A stretch of DNA of 64,000 bases. Origin: Solenopsis invicta. Lineage: Eukaryota > Arthropoda > Insecta > Hymenoptera > Formicidae. Both the position numbers and the translations under genes were made by a program. The notes below the pieces were generated by a model that was not told the origin of the DNA, made no database searches, and saw nothing but the letters and a program-made list of their open reading frames with translations. Shown in pieces: positions 10,557 through 19,558 of this stretch; within the stretch, counting starts at the first letter, position 1, and each line of letters opens with the position of its first letter. The stretch spans positions 949,001-1,013,000 of the forward strand of contig NC_052678.1 in the NCBI RefSeq assembly GCF_016802725.1, given 5' to 3'.

Positions 10557-13500
10557 TTAGGCAGCTACTGCTAATGCACCAGCTCTTCCTGCGGCAGTCC
10601 TGAATGCACCAGCCATTCCCGCGCCAGCTTTTCCAAAGGCAGCCTGTGCAGCGGCAGCTTTTGCAGCAGCAGCATGTCCGGCACCAGCGAGTCCCGCACC
10701 AGCGAATCCAGCACCAGCCTGTCCATAGGCAGCCTGTGCAGCGGCAGCTTGTCTGGCGGCAGCTTGTGCAGCAGCAGTATGTCCGGCACCAGCGAGTCCC
10801 GCACCAGCGAATCCAGCATCAGCCTGTCCATAGGCAGCCTGTGCAGCGGCAGCTTGTGCAGCAGCAGCATGTCCGGCAACAGCTAGTCCCGCACCAGCGA
10901 GTCCTGCACCAGCAAATCCAGCGCCAGCCTGTCCATAGGCAGCCTGTGCAGCGGCAGCTTGTCTAGCGGCAGCTTGTGCAGCAGCACCATGTCCGGCACC
11001 AGCGAATCCAACGCCAGCCTGTCCATAGGCAGCCTGTGCAGCAGCAGCTTGTCTAGCAGCAGCTTGTGCAGCAGCAGCATGTCCGGCACTAGCAAGTCCT
11101 ACACCAGCAAATCCTGCGGCAGCCTGTCCATAGGCAGCCTGTCCAGCAAATCCCGCGCCAGCAACTCCTGCAACGTGTCTAGCTTTTCTCGCACCAGCAT
11201 ATGCAGCAGCAGCTTGTCCAGCGGCAGTTTGTCCAGCGGCAGTTTGTCCAGCGGCAGTTTGTCCAGCGGCAACATGTCCAGCGGCAGCCTGTCCAGCGGC
11301 AGCCTGTCCAGCGGCAGCCTGTCCAGCGGCAGCTTGTCCAGCGGCAGCTTTTCCAGCATTTCCAGCGTGTCTAACATGTCTGGCATGTCCAGCTACTCCC
11401 GCAAATGCTCCTGCTGCTGACTGTCCACTGGCTACCTGTCCAGCAGCAATTTGTGCAGCAGCAATCTGTGCAGCAGCTTGTTCAGCGGCAGTCATTCCTA
11501 CCAAAGCTTGTCCAGCGGCAATTTTTGCAGCGGCAACCTGTGCAGCAGCTTGTTTAACGGCAGTTAGTCCAGCGGCCGCCTGTCCAGCGGCAACCTGTCC
11601 AGCGGCTTTCTGTGCAGCAGCTTGTTCAGCGGCAGATAGTCCTGCGAAAGCTTGTGCAGCGGCCATCTGTCCAGCAGCAACTTGTCCAGCGACAACTTGT
11701 GCAGCAGCAGCTTGTCCAGCAAAAGCCTGTCCAGCGGTAATTTGTTGAGTGGCAATTTGTGCAGCGGCCATCTCTGCAGCACATTGTTCAGCGACAGTTA
11801 ATCCAGCCATGGCTTGTCCAGCAGCAACCTGTCCAGCGGCAATCTGTGCAGCAGCTTGTTCAACAGCAGAGAGTCCAGCGGCAGTCTGTGCAGCGGCAGT
11901 CTGTGCAGCGGCAATTTGTGCAGCAGCTTGTCCAGCGGACATCTGTCCAGCAGCAATCTGTCCAGCAGCAGCCTGTCCCGCGGCAACCTGTTCAGCGGCA
12001 ATCTGTGCAGCAACTTGTTCAGCAGCAGCTACTCCTGCGAAAGACTGTCCAGCAGCAACTTGTCCAGCGGCATTCTGTGCAGCAGCTTGTTCAGCAGCAG
12101 ATAGTCCTGCAAAAGCCTGTTCAGCAGCAATCTGTCCAGCGATAACCTGTCTAGCAGCAGCGTGTCCTGCGGCAGCTTGTCCAAAGGCTACCTGTCCAGC
12201 GAATCCTACATTAGCGACTCCCGCGCCAGCAAGTCCAGCAACGTGTCTAGCTTTTCTTGCAGCAGCAGCCTGCCCAGCGGCAATATGTCCAGCGGTAGCT
12301 TGTCCGGCAGCAGCTTTTCCAGCAGCAGCATGTCCAGCGGCAACTTGTCCAGCGGCAGCTTGTCCAGCGGCAGCTTGGCTAGCGGCAACTTGTCCAGCAA
12401 CAGCTTGTCCAGCGGCAGCTTTTCCAGCTTGTCCAGCGTGTCTAACTTGTCTGGCATGTCCAGCACCAGCTACTCCCGCAAATGCTTGTCCTGCAACCTG
12501 TGCAGCGGCAATCTGTCCAGCAGCAATTTGTGCAGCAGCTTGTTCGGTGGCCGATAATCCAGCCATGGCCTGTCCAGCGGCAATCTTTGCAGCGGCAATC
12601 TGTGCAGCAGCTTGTTTAACGGCAGTTAATCCCGCGGCAGTCTGACCTGCAACAACTTGTCCAGCAGCAGCCTGGACAGCAGCTTGTTCAGCGGCAGTTA
12701 ATCCTGCAAAGGCCTGTCCAGCAGCAACTTGTCCAGCGGCAATCTGTGCAGCTACAGTTTGTGCAGCAGCAGCTTGTCCAGCAGCAGTTTGTCCAGCAAC
12801 GGATGCTCCCGCAAAGGCTTGTCCAGCGGCAACCTGTCCAGCGGCAATCTGTCCAGCGGCAATTTGTGCAGCAACTTGTTCAGCAGCAGTTAGTCCGACA
12901 AAAGCGTGTGCAGCGGCAACCTGTGCAGCGGCAACTTGTGCAGCAGCTTGTTCAACGGCGGATAGTCCTGCACCAGCCTGTCCAGCGGCAGTCTGTGCAG
13001 CGGCAATCTGTGCGGCAGCATTCTGTGCAGCGGCAATCTGTGCAGCAGCTTGTCCAGCGGCTACCTGTCCTGCGGCAATCTGTCCAGCGACAACTTGTCC
13101 AGCGGCGATCTGTTCAGCGGCAATTTGTGCAGCCACTTGTCCAGCAGCAGTTTGTCCAGCAGCTGCTTGACCAGCAGCAGTTTGTCCTGCGAAAGCTTGA
13201 CCAGTGGCAATTTGTCCAGCAACAACCTGTGCAGCATGTTGCTCTGCTGCAGTTAATCCCGCAAAGGCTTGTGCAGCGGCAATTTGTCCAGCAGCGGTTG
13301 CTCCTGCAAAGGCCTGTCCTGCGCCAGCGAGTCCTGTGCCAGCGAGTCCCGCGCCAGCAAATCCTGCGCCAGCGACTCCTGCGCCAGCAAGTCCCGCTCC
13401 AGCGAATCCAGCAGCAGCTTGTTTAGCTGCAGCCTGTCCCGCGAAAGCCTGTCCTGCGCCAGCTAGTCCGGCACCAGCTAATCCCGCACCGGCTAGTCCC

Positions 13501-13565
13501 GCCGAATAGAAGTGGGCATTTAGACCCAAGAAGAGGTTCAAGAGTATTAATGGTAAGATATACAT
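10557..13565 (-). CDS. Secreted Ala/Gly/Gln pentad-repeat protein (1002 aa)
   Basis: I do not recognise the family. The frame is uninterrupted from the ATG at 13563-13565 to the TAA at 10557-10559. Residues 1-17 (MYILPLILLNLFLGLNA) are a good signal peptide with likely cleavage before HFY. The rest is built on a five-residue period such as GLAGA, AAAGQ or VAAGQ, encoded by 15-base units. Regions: GLAGA pentads (22-90); Gln/Ala-rich block I with AFAGLTAAEQ markers (91-360); basic hinge HARQVRHAGQAGK (370-382); AAAGQ pentads (383-435); second hinge ARKARHVAG (436-444); block II (477-719); a second pair of hinges (727-739 and 791-800); about five 35-45-residue repeats with AAYGQAGAGFAGAG (803-975); and a GRAGALAVAA tail. 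No Trp, no Pro after the signal peptide, and one Cys near 595. A TATA box lies upstream and poly(A) signals downstream. A secreted structural material (silk, cuticle, glue) is likely; an ice-binding or beta-solenoid fold is speculation. Confidence 0.85.
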   Translation of the reverse strand: MYILPLILLNLFLGLNAHFYSAGLAGAGLAGAGLAGAGQAFAGQAAAKQAAAGFAGAGLAGAGVAGAGFAGAGLAGTGLAGAGQAFAGATAAGQIAAAQAFAGLTAAEQHAAQVVAGQIATGQAFAGQTAAGQAAAGQTAAGQVAAQIAAEQIAAGQVVAGQIAAGQVAAGQAAAQIAAAQNAAAQIAAAQTAAGQAGAGLSAVEQAAAQVAAAQVAAAHAFVGLTAAEQVAAQIAAGQIAAGQVAAGQAFAGASVAGQTAAGQAAAAQTVAAQIAAGQVAAGQAFAGLTAAEQAAVQAAAGQVVAGQTAAGLTAVKQAAAQIAAAKIAAGQAMAGLSATEQAAAQIAAGQIAAAQVAGQAFAGVAGAGHARQVRHAGQAGKAAAGQAVAGQVAASQAAAGQAAAGQVAAGHAAAGKAAAGQATAGHIAAGQAAAARKARHVAGLAGAGVANVGFAGQVAFGQAAAGHAAARQVIAGQIAAEQAFAGLSAAEQAAAQNAAGQVAAGQSFAGVAAAEQVAAQIAAEQVAAGQAAAGQIAAGQMSAGQAAAQIAAAQTAAAQTAAGLSAVEQAAAQIAAGQVAAGQAMAGLTVAEQCAAEMAAAQIATQQITAGQAFAGQAAAAQVVAGQVAAGQMAAAQAFAGLSAAEQAAAQKAAGQVAAGQAAAGLTAVKQAAAQVAAAKIAAGQALVGMTAAEQAAAQIAAAQIAAGQVASGQSAAGAFAGVAGHARHVRHAGNAGKAAAGQAAAGQAAAGQAAAGQAAAGHVAAGQTAAGQTAAGQTAAGQAAAAYAGARKARHVAGVAGAGFAGQAAYGQAAAGFAGVGLASAGHAAAAQAAARQAAAAQAAYGQAGVGFAGAGHGAAAQAAARQAAAAQAAYGQAGAGFAGAGLAGAGLAVAGHAAAAQAAAAQAAYGQADAGFAGAGLAGAGHTAAAQAAARQAAAAQAAYGQAGAGFAGAGLAGAGHAAAAKAAAAQAAFGKAGAGMAGAFRTAAGRAGALAVAA

Positions 13566-13655
13566 GATGATTTCTCTTCTTGCTTACGAATCGGTGGAAG
13601 AATATCTGGCTGATCCGCTTATGTATGCCTCGTGTACTTGCACGATTTTGTAACG
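13566..13655 (-). other. Probable 5' untranslated region of the pentad-repeat gene
   Basis: About 85-90 bases lie between the predicted transcription start (roughly 25-30 bases past the TATA box) and the ATG. No upstream ATG was noticed in the stretch nearest the start. The context before the ATG (AAATCATC) is acceptable for translation. Confidence 0.45.
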
Positions 13656-13675
13656 AAGACTGTCGTCGCGACCAC

Positions 13676-13683
13676 TATTTATA
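13676..13683 (-). promoter_or_regulatory. TATA box (TATAAATA) of the pentad-repeat gene
   Basis: TATAAATA on the minus strand lies 111 bases before the start codon. A GACAGTC sequence about 20 bases further down could serve as initiator. A strong TATA box suits a tissue- or stage-specific, highly expressed secreted protein; that use is inferred. Confidence 0.6.
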
Positions 13684-13689
13684 CCAATT

Positions 13690-14962
13690 TTTTGAACAGC
13701 TGTGGGGAAAAAGAGTTATTTATTGAAAACATTTTGATGAATGAAATTTATTCATGTCAATAGTTGCAGAAGAGAGATATAATGCAATTCATTCACATTT
13801 GTCGGTAAGCTAATCAGTAAGTTAAATGAATTGAAATAATATTGAATGTTAATGTGATAAGTGAATAAACAGAGTAATTATGAAAATTATACAAAATCAT
13901 TCATTTAGGAATATCACGTAATTATCATGTTTTTGTCTTATCATCATATGTATAAAGATGGAAAAAGCCATGTTTGGTCAGAAAATTCCATTATCGATTA
14001 AACGTCAATGGTTTTAAATTACGTGTATCTTAAACAATATTTTTTATAATATATTTTTTAACTATTTTTTATAATATTTTTTATTTTGATATAATATTAT
14101 TAATTTTTTTACTTTTACGTATTAAGAAAATTAGTGTGCCTATATAATGCGCTTGAATGTTAGAAGAACGTATAGTAAAATGACGTGCGTTAATGCTTTG
14201 ATTGCCATGTCATTCATACTAGTAATGTTTTGCAAATACCCGATTATCTATTTGTGGATGACAATTTTATTCATCCCCTATTCAGAATATTTTGTTGAAA
14301 TCTTTTATTAAATATTTAATATTAATGTATTAATATCTAATATTAAATATTTAAACTATTAAGAAAACAATATCAATTTTATTCAAAGAAATAATAAATA
14401 ATATAATTAGGTATTCAAAGTTTATTGAAAGCAGATAGAAGATTTTTGTTAAAGAGCATAGGTACATATTTAGATAGATGAAGATGAGGTGTAACATTAT
14501 TTTTAGTGAAAGAAGATAAAAATATATTGTGTATTATTCCATTGTAAAAAAATTATACTTTTTTTTATTTGACATTTAAATTTTATTAAAAAAAAAAAAA
14601 AGTTGTTTTTTTAAATCATATTTTTAAAAAACGTCGTTTTGATGGTGACTACTGCTCTCATGGGAGATACAAGAAACAAAATAAGCTTTATAAAACTGCA
14701 AATATAGATCTAATGCTTAGCGTAATCGTTTTTCAAAATATTGCATTTGCACGAAATGATAACTGGTCAAAGTCAACACAGCAGATTTTTTCTTATAAAC
14801 TTTACTCGTTTTTATTAAGAAAAGTTAAACTACTTCAAAAATGATATATAAATTTATTATTTCATAGGATTATGATGAGTAATATCTCAAAAAATTTCAA
14901 TCATTTCAATAACATTTTGGTAATATTTTCGAAAATTTTAAAATTGTAGACGTTTGTAATAA
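13690..14962. other. AT-rich upstream region
   Basis: This is the upstream flank of the pentad-repeat gene and may hold its regulatory sites. No specific element could be identified. An A-rich run lies at about 14587-14600. Confidence 0.4.
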
Positions 14963-14964
14963 TA

Positions 14965-15090
14965 GTGTTTTCGACTGTAGTGGGTTTTAACCCAGGTTTA
15001 ACCCATTTGCTGGACGATCGTCCGTTCTAATTGGACGATTCCGGCAAATGGCGATAAACCTGAGTTAAAACCCACTGCAGTCGAAAATGC
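14965..15090. mobile_element. Hairpin MITE, 126 bp, TA target site
   Basis: Ends read GTGTTTTCGACTGTAGTGGG at the left and the near complement (GCATTTTCGACTGCAGTGGG) at the right. TA flanks are at 14963-14964 and 15091-15092. The pairing continues almost to the centre, so the element is a hairpin with arms of about 57 bases. TA duplication suggests mobilisation by a Tc1/mariner-type transposase. Confidence 0.7.
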
Positions 15091-15092
15091 TA

Positions 15093-16101
15093 TAAGTTTT
15101 CAGTAATTAATTTTTCTGAGATTTCAAGAATTGCGGACATTTTGTTATTTTAGAACTGTCTCAGAAAGGTACAGAAATATTTAAATCCAGTTGAATCTAT
15201 GAAAAGAACTCACGTCTTATTTCTGTATGTGGATAGAAAATGATTCAATTTTATCTTCAATTCTTTTCTATATGTATAGTTAAAAAATTGCCTTTTACAA
15301 ATCGCTGGAAAAAACTAGAAAAATTTTGGTTTTTTTCTGAAAACTTGCTTCTTTTGTTCAAAAAATTATTGTTTTTGTTATATAAATTACATACTACCAA
15401 ATTTTACAGTTTAATAAGACAATATGACTCGTATAATTGCTGGAATTAATATTAAGCTAATTTTTATGTTTATATTTGGAATATTACATCACTTGAGATT
15501 TAATTATATTGTTAGGAATGTAAACCTGACTACCAGTTTGAAGACTAATTTAAGTTAATATTTATGTTAATTATTTCGTGAAGAATTTTGAATATTCAAT
15601 TTTGAATAATTGAATTATCAAGAGGCATAACGTTATATCCTAGTCAAAAATAGTTTCTCAAAACAATATCGTTTCGACATCGTTAAGATCGATTCAAAAC
15701 TTACGTCGAAATTACAACATTTTCGAGTAACCAAAAGTTGAGTATGTAAAGAGTATAATGAAAGTTTTATACATTTTTTTATATTTTTGGAATATATATG
15801 TAATAAATAATCTTATATTCTAAAAAATTTCATTCGAATCGATATCGATTCAACGATGCGATGATATGAAAAAAAAATTAACTAATTGCATTTCTACTTT
15901 TGCATTGTTTATTTTTATTATTTATTACATGAAAACAAGTAGAATGATTTCTGCGTGTAATGATTTGTAGAATCAGACATAGACATTATTCGACATTGAT
16001 TTACACAATAATTATTGCTTATCTGAAATTTTTTTTCAGGATTTTTATACACATTGAAACACTTCAGAAATATTGAGAAATTTATATTTTTTCTTAGAAT
16101 T

Positions 16102-16143
<42 letters not shown>

Positions 16144-16475
16144 ATGTGTGTATGTGTGTGTATTTCAAAATATTCTAAGGTTTACATTACAAAGAATCTG
16201 AGAACTGTTCAAAAAAATATGATGTTATACCGAAAATCAAAAAAATTCCAAAAAAAGTTTTCATATTCATTTTTTATTTGTTAAAAAAATATTTTTCAAT
16301 AATTATTTTAAGAAGAAAAAATTGTTTTCATTTTTAAATATAAAAATAAAGCAATTTAAAAAAAAATAAATTTAATTGAAAATGTTTTAATTGAACAGAA
16401 GTAAAAAAATACCTTCAATAATAATTCAAATACGAACCAATATCGAAACGATTTTGATTTTTAAATTATTTTACC
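15093..16475. other. Intergenic, AT-rich
   Basis: No gene. TAGTCAAAAATAGTTTCTCA at 15641 resembles the end of the element at 16478-16698, so part of a second copy may lie here. A simple repeat occurs at 16107-16164. Confidence 0.4.
16107..16164. repeat. (TA)n-(TG)n microsatellite
   Basis: A TA run (about 16107-16133) passes into a TG-rich run with TATG interruptions (to about 16164). Confidence 0.9.
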
Positions 16476-16477
16476 TA

Positions 16478-16698
16478 GTCAGAAATAATTCTTTAAAAAG
16501 AGAAAAAATAAATTATTTTTTCGTTCTTGACGGGATGTTTTCGGAAAACATCAAAATAGCTCTTCGAAACGATGTCGTTTTGATGTTAAATGAAAGTCGA
16601 AAATTACTCGAAATTGGAGTCAAAACTCATCAAAATTAATAAAAATTTCGAAAATTTTCAACATTGAAACGACATCGTTTCGAGGATCTATTTCTGAC
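16478..16698. mobile_element. MITE-like element with TAGTCAGAAATA ends
   Basis: TAGTCAGAAATA at 16476 is mirrored by TATTTCTGACTA ending at 16700. The outer TA pairs may be the target duplication. Internally, CGAAACGATGTCGTTT and its complement lie near 16564-16581 and 16665-16683. A related end is at 15641. Confidence 0.55.
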
Positions 16699-16700
16699 TA

Positions 16701-18627
16701 AAATTTCATTTAAAAAATACATTAATTCTATTTTTATTTATTTTTGTAGTTTGTTTTTTGTTTCCGTCGTACTTACATTAATTATCATAAATAGAACGAA
16801 AAAACTTTACGGCCAGAAACGTAAAGACAGAAACTAACATTAATCTAATGTACATAAACTATTTTCTAGTTATTTCTCATTAAAATTGATTTTTAATTTT
16901 AGTTCACCATATCTTGATCCGGTGAACTAAAGTGTAATTTTGTTTCATAGTTTACTTTTTCTTGTATAGTTATAAAAATTATTTTAATTCATCCTCTTGA
17001 CTTGTTATTATTTCGGCAAACGAAAATGGATCAAAACATTTAAGATAAATAGAAATGGATTCAAAAAATCGAGAGTTTGGATTCGGCAATGATCACACGA
17101 ATCCATTTCTATACAAAGTTTTCCATTTCTATTAAAGTTTAAATATTTCTTAAATTCATTTTAATCCATGAAATAAAATTGGAATTATAGAATTTTTATG
17201 TTTTTTAATCAAAAAAGTTATGCGGGATATATAATCTATCTTAATCCATGAAACGGGATTGAAATAATAATTTTTATTTTTTCAATCTAAAAGAAGTTTT
17301 CCCAGGTTGTCTAATCCATTTAAATCCATGACATAGGATTGAAATGACTTAATTGCTGTCTTTTAATCCAAAATGTATTTAAATGAATTAAAATGTATTA
17401 CAAATTTTCAATTCATTTTTGTTTACTGGATTTTTATGAACGTAGTATTTAGATTATATATTTTTTAATTTTTACAATACAAGCTTTAAAATATTAATTA
17501 GAATAAAAGTAAGACAAAAATTGAGCTGACTTATGGATCACAGTATGGCGAACTTATTTGGATTCGATAATAAGTGTGGTGAGTTAGAGTTAAGAAATCA
17601 TATAGTAAAACAGATAATTTTGATACTGATGACTATCATAGTGCAACACTTTTTGAATTTTTTCAATATATTTTTCTACCCCTTGAGAAAAAAACCAAAA
17701 AAATCCGCGGATAATAGAAAAAAATTTTTTTCCGAGCCTTTAAAACTATAACTTTTCTATCTAGTATGTATGGATCAAGAATTTGGATTCGAATTAATTA
17801 AAATGGATTACAAACTTTCAATACATTTTAATTCATTTCCGTTTGCTAGGAATATTTATGATACATAAGTCCATTTACGATTATCCTTTCCGTATATATT
17901 CCTTTAAACAAAATATTATTTATAAAAAAGATTAATTTCCCTGAGATTTTTATTTTCATATGTTTTAATTTTTACATATATAAATCTGATATACATATAT
18001 GGCATAATATTTTTATTAAAGAAAAAAAGAAATATATAATATTCATGTATAAAAAATGCACGTTTTTTATATCTATAATTACATATATATTTTTATTCTA
18101 ATTAAATATAATAAAGATGAAAAAATATATTAAATCCTTATATTTAACTTTAATAACACATGGTTCGACAAACATCCTTTCGTAGAACGCTGAAAAGGAA
18201 GTGAGGATAACGGAATATTGAAATAATAATTAATTCGTTGTATGGTTCTAATTTGTAACAAATGCTTGATAAACTTTATTCCATCGTGCATCACATTGCT
18301 CTTCGGGACAAGTGTCTCGATTCAACATACAGATATATATTTAGAGTCGTTGGGTATCTGTACAAAGCGACCCATCCATCTTAAATCTACAAGTATATAT
18401 TTCTTTTTTCGGAAGAGGTATGTTGAATTGTGAAAAATTCGAATATGTGTAAGTGTGGATGCATATGCGTGTGTTCGTCGGATATTAGAAAAGGCATTAT
18501 TAGCTTTGTCCTCCGTGAAACCCAAATGCAAGACAAAACTCTGTCAAATCGACACAGTAGGTCTTTTCGCATTAACCTCCATCAATTGTAGGCTTCATGT
18601 TATTAAGGCACTTTCCATGCCGGAATA
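16701..18627. other. Intergenic, with degenerate TTAATCCATGAAA-type repeat
   Basis: No gene was recognised. From about 17040 to 17430, and again near 17780-17850, there are spaced copies of AATCCATGAAA / GGATTGAAAT motifs, 70-90 bases apart. The reverse-complement family is in the vari intron at 28080-28430. The remainder is AT-rich. Confidence 0.45.
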
Positions 18628-19556
18628 CGAGGTGTGTTCAAAAAGTATCGCGAATTTTGTGTTTTTTCAAAAATTATTTATTTATTCATGAATATCTATT
18701 TTGTCCCCTTCAAAGTAATCCCCATGAGATATTATACACTTGTGCCAACGGTTTTTCCAATCTTCGAAGCACTTCAAAAAATCATTTTTTTTTATCTTGT
18801 TCAGCTCCTCCTTCGATGCCGTCTTTATCTCGTCAAGCGTAGCGTAACGTCGTCCTTTCATGGGCCTCTTCAGTTTAGGGAACAAGAAAAAGTCACAGGG
18901 GGCCAGATCTGGGGAATACGGTGGCTGCGGCATCATTAGTGTGTTGTTTTTGGCCAAAAAATCGCGCACAAGCAACGATGTGTGAGCAGGGGCGTTTGGT
19001 ACGAATTTCGCGGCGACCCGTCTCATGCCCAAATCATTGATAAAAATCGAATGGCACGAGCCAATCGATATGTTTAGGTCCTCAGCAACTTCTCTAACGG
19101 TGATTCGACGATTGGCCAATACCATTTTCTCCACTTCATTAATTTTTTCGTCTGTTGTTGAAGTGCTCGGGCGTCCGGCACGCTCTTCGTCGTTCACATC
19201 TTCTCGGCCTTCTGAGAACATTTTGTACCACCGATAAACGTTGCTTCGGTCCAAGGTAGTTTCTCCGTATGCCACAGTCAACATTCGGAATGCATCCGCG
19301 CACTTAATTTCGTTTTTCACACAAAATTTGATACAGGTTCTTTGATCCATTTTTTTGAATAGGTAAAAATCGAAGACGATCCAAAACACGTGCAAGCAAA
19401 GCAGCTGTCAACAATTAAGTGAACATTCAAAATGGCCGAGCTTGTCGGCATAAGTGAGAGACATGAGTACCAACATAACGCCACAAAAAGATCGAAATTC
19501 GAATATACGTAACCCGCGAAAATTCAAAATTCGCGATACTTTTTGAACACACCTCG
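18628..19556 (-). mobile_element. Internally deleted mariner, 929 bp
   Basis: Inverted ends start CGAGGTGTGTTCAAAAAGTA at 18628 and mirror at 19556, with TA at 18626-18627 and 19557-19558. A complete mariner is about 1.29 kb, so roughly 360 bases are missing. It belongs to a different mariner lineage from the two copies at 6-8.7 kb. Confidence 0.93.
18682..19350 (-). pseudogene. Mariner transposase, internally deleted but in frame (222 aa)
   Basis: The frame begins MDQRTCIKFCVKNE; an in-frame upstream ATG at 19393-19395 is less likely because mariner proteins normally start here. Both N-terminal HTH regions are present (DRSNVYRWYKMFSEG and ITVREVAEDLNISIGSCHSI). The sequence then jumps from RRVAAKFVPN directly to APAHTSLLVRDF. 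This removes the first catalytic Asp segment (GDE-type) and the Asp of the HDNAPAH motif. The third motif, YSPDLAPCDFFLFPKL, remains. No stop interrupts it, so a DNA-binding but catalytically dead protein could be made. A repressor role, as for P-element KP proteins, is speculation. Confidence 0.85.
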
Positions 19557-19558
19557 TA

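Noticed and set aside
11749..12645. 298-codon plus-strand frame rich in Cys/Pro/Ala, and similar frames across 10571-13509
   Set aside because: They are shadows of the 15-base repeat of the minus-strand pentad gene and have no signal peptide, start context or flanking gene signals of their own.
16901..16930. TAGTTCACC/GGTGAACTA short inverted repeat
   Set aside because: Only about 11 bases per arm and no flanking duplication; could be chance.
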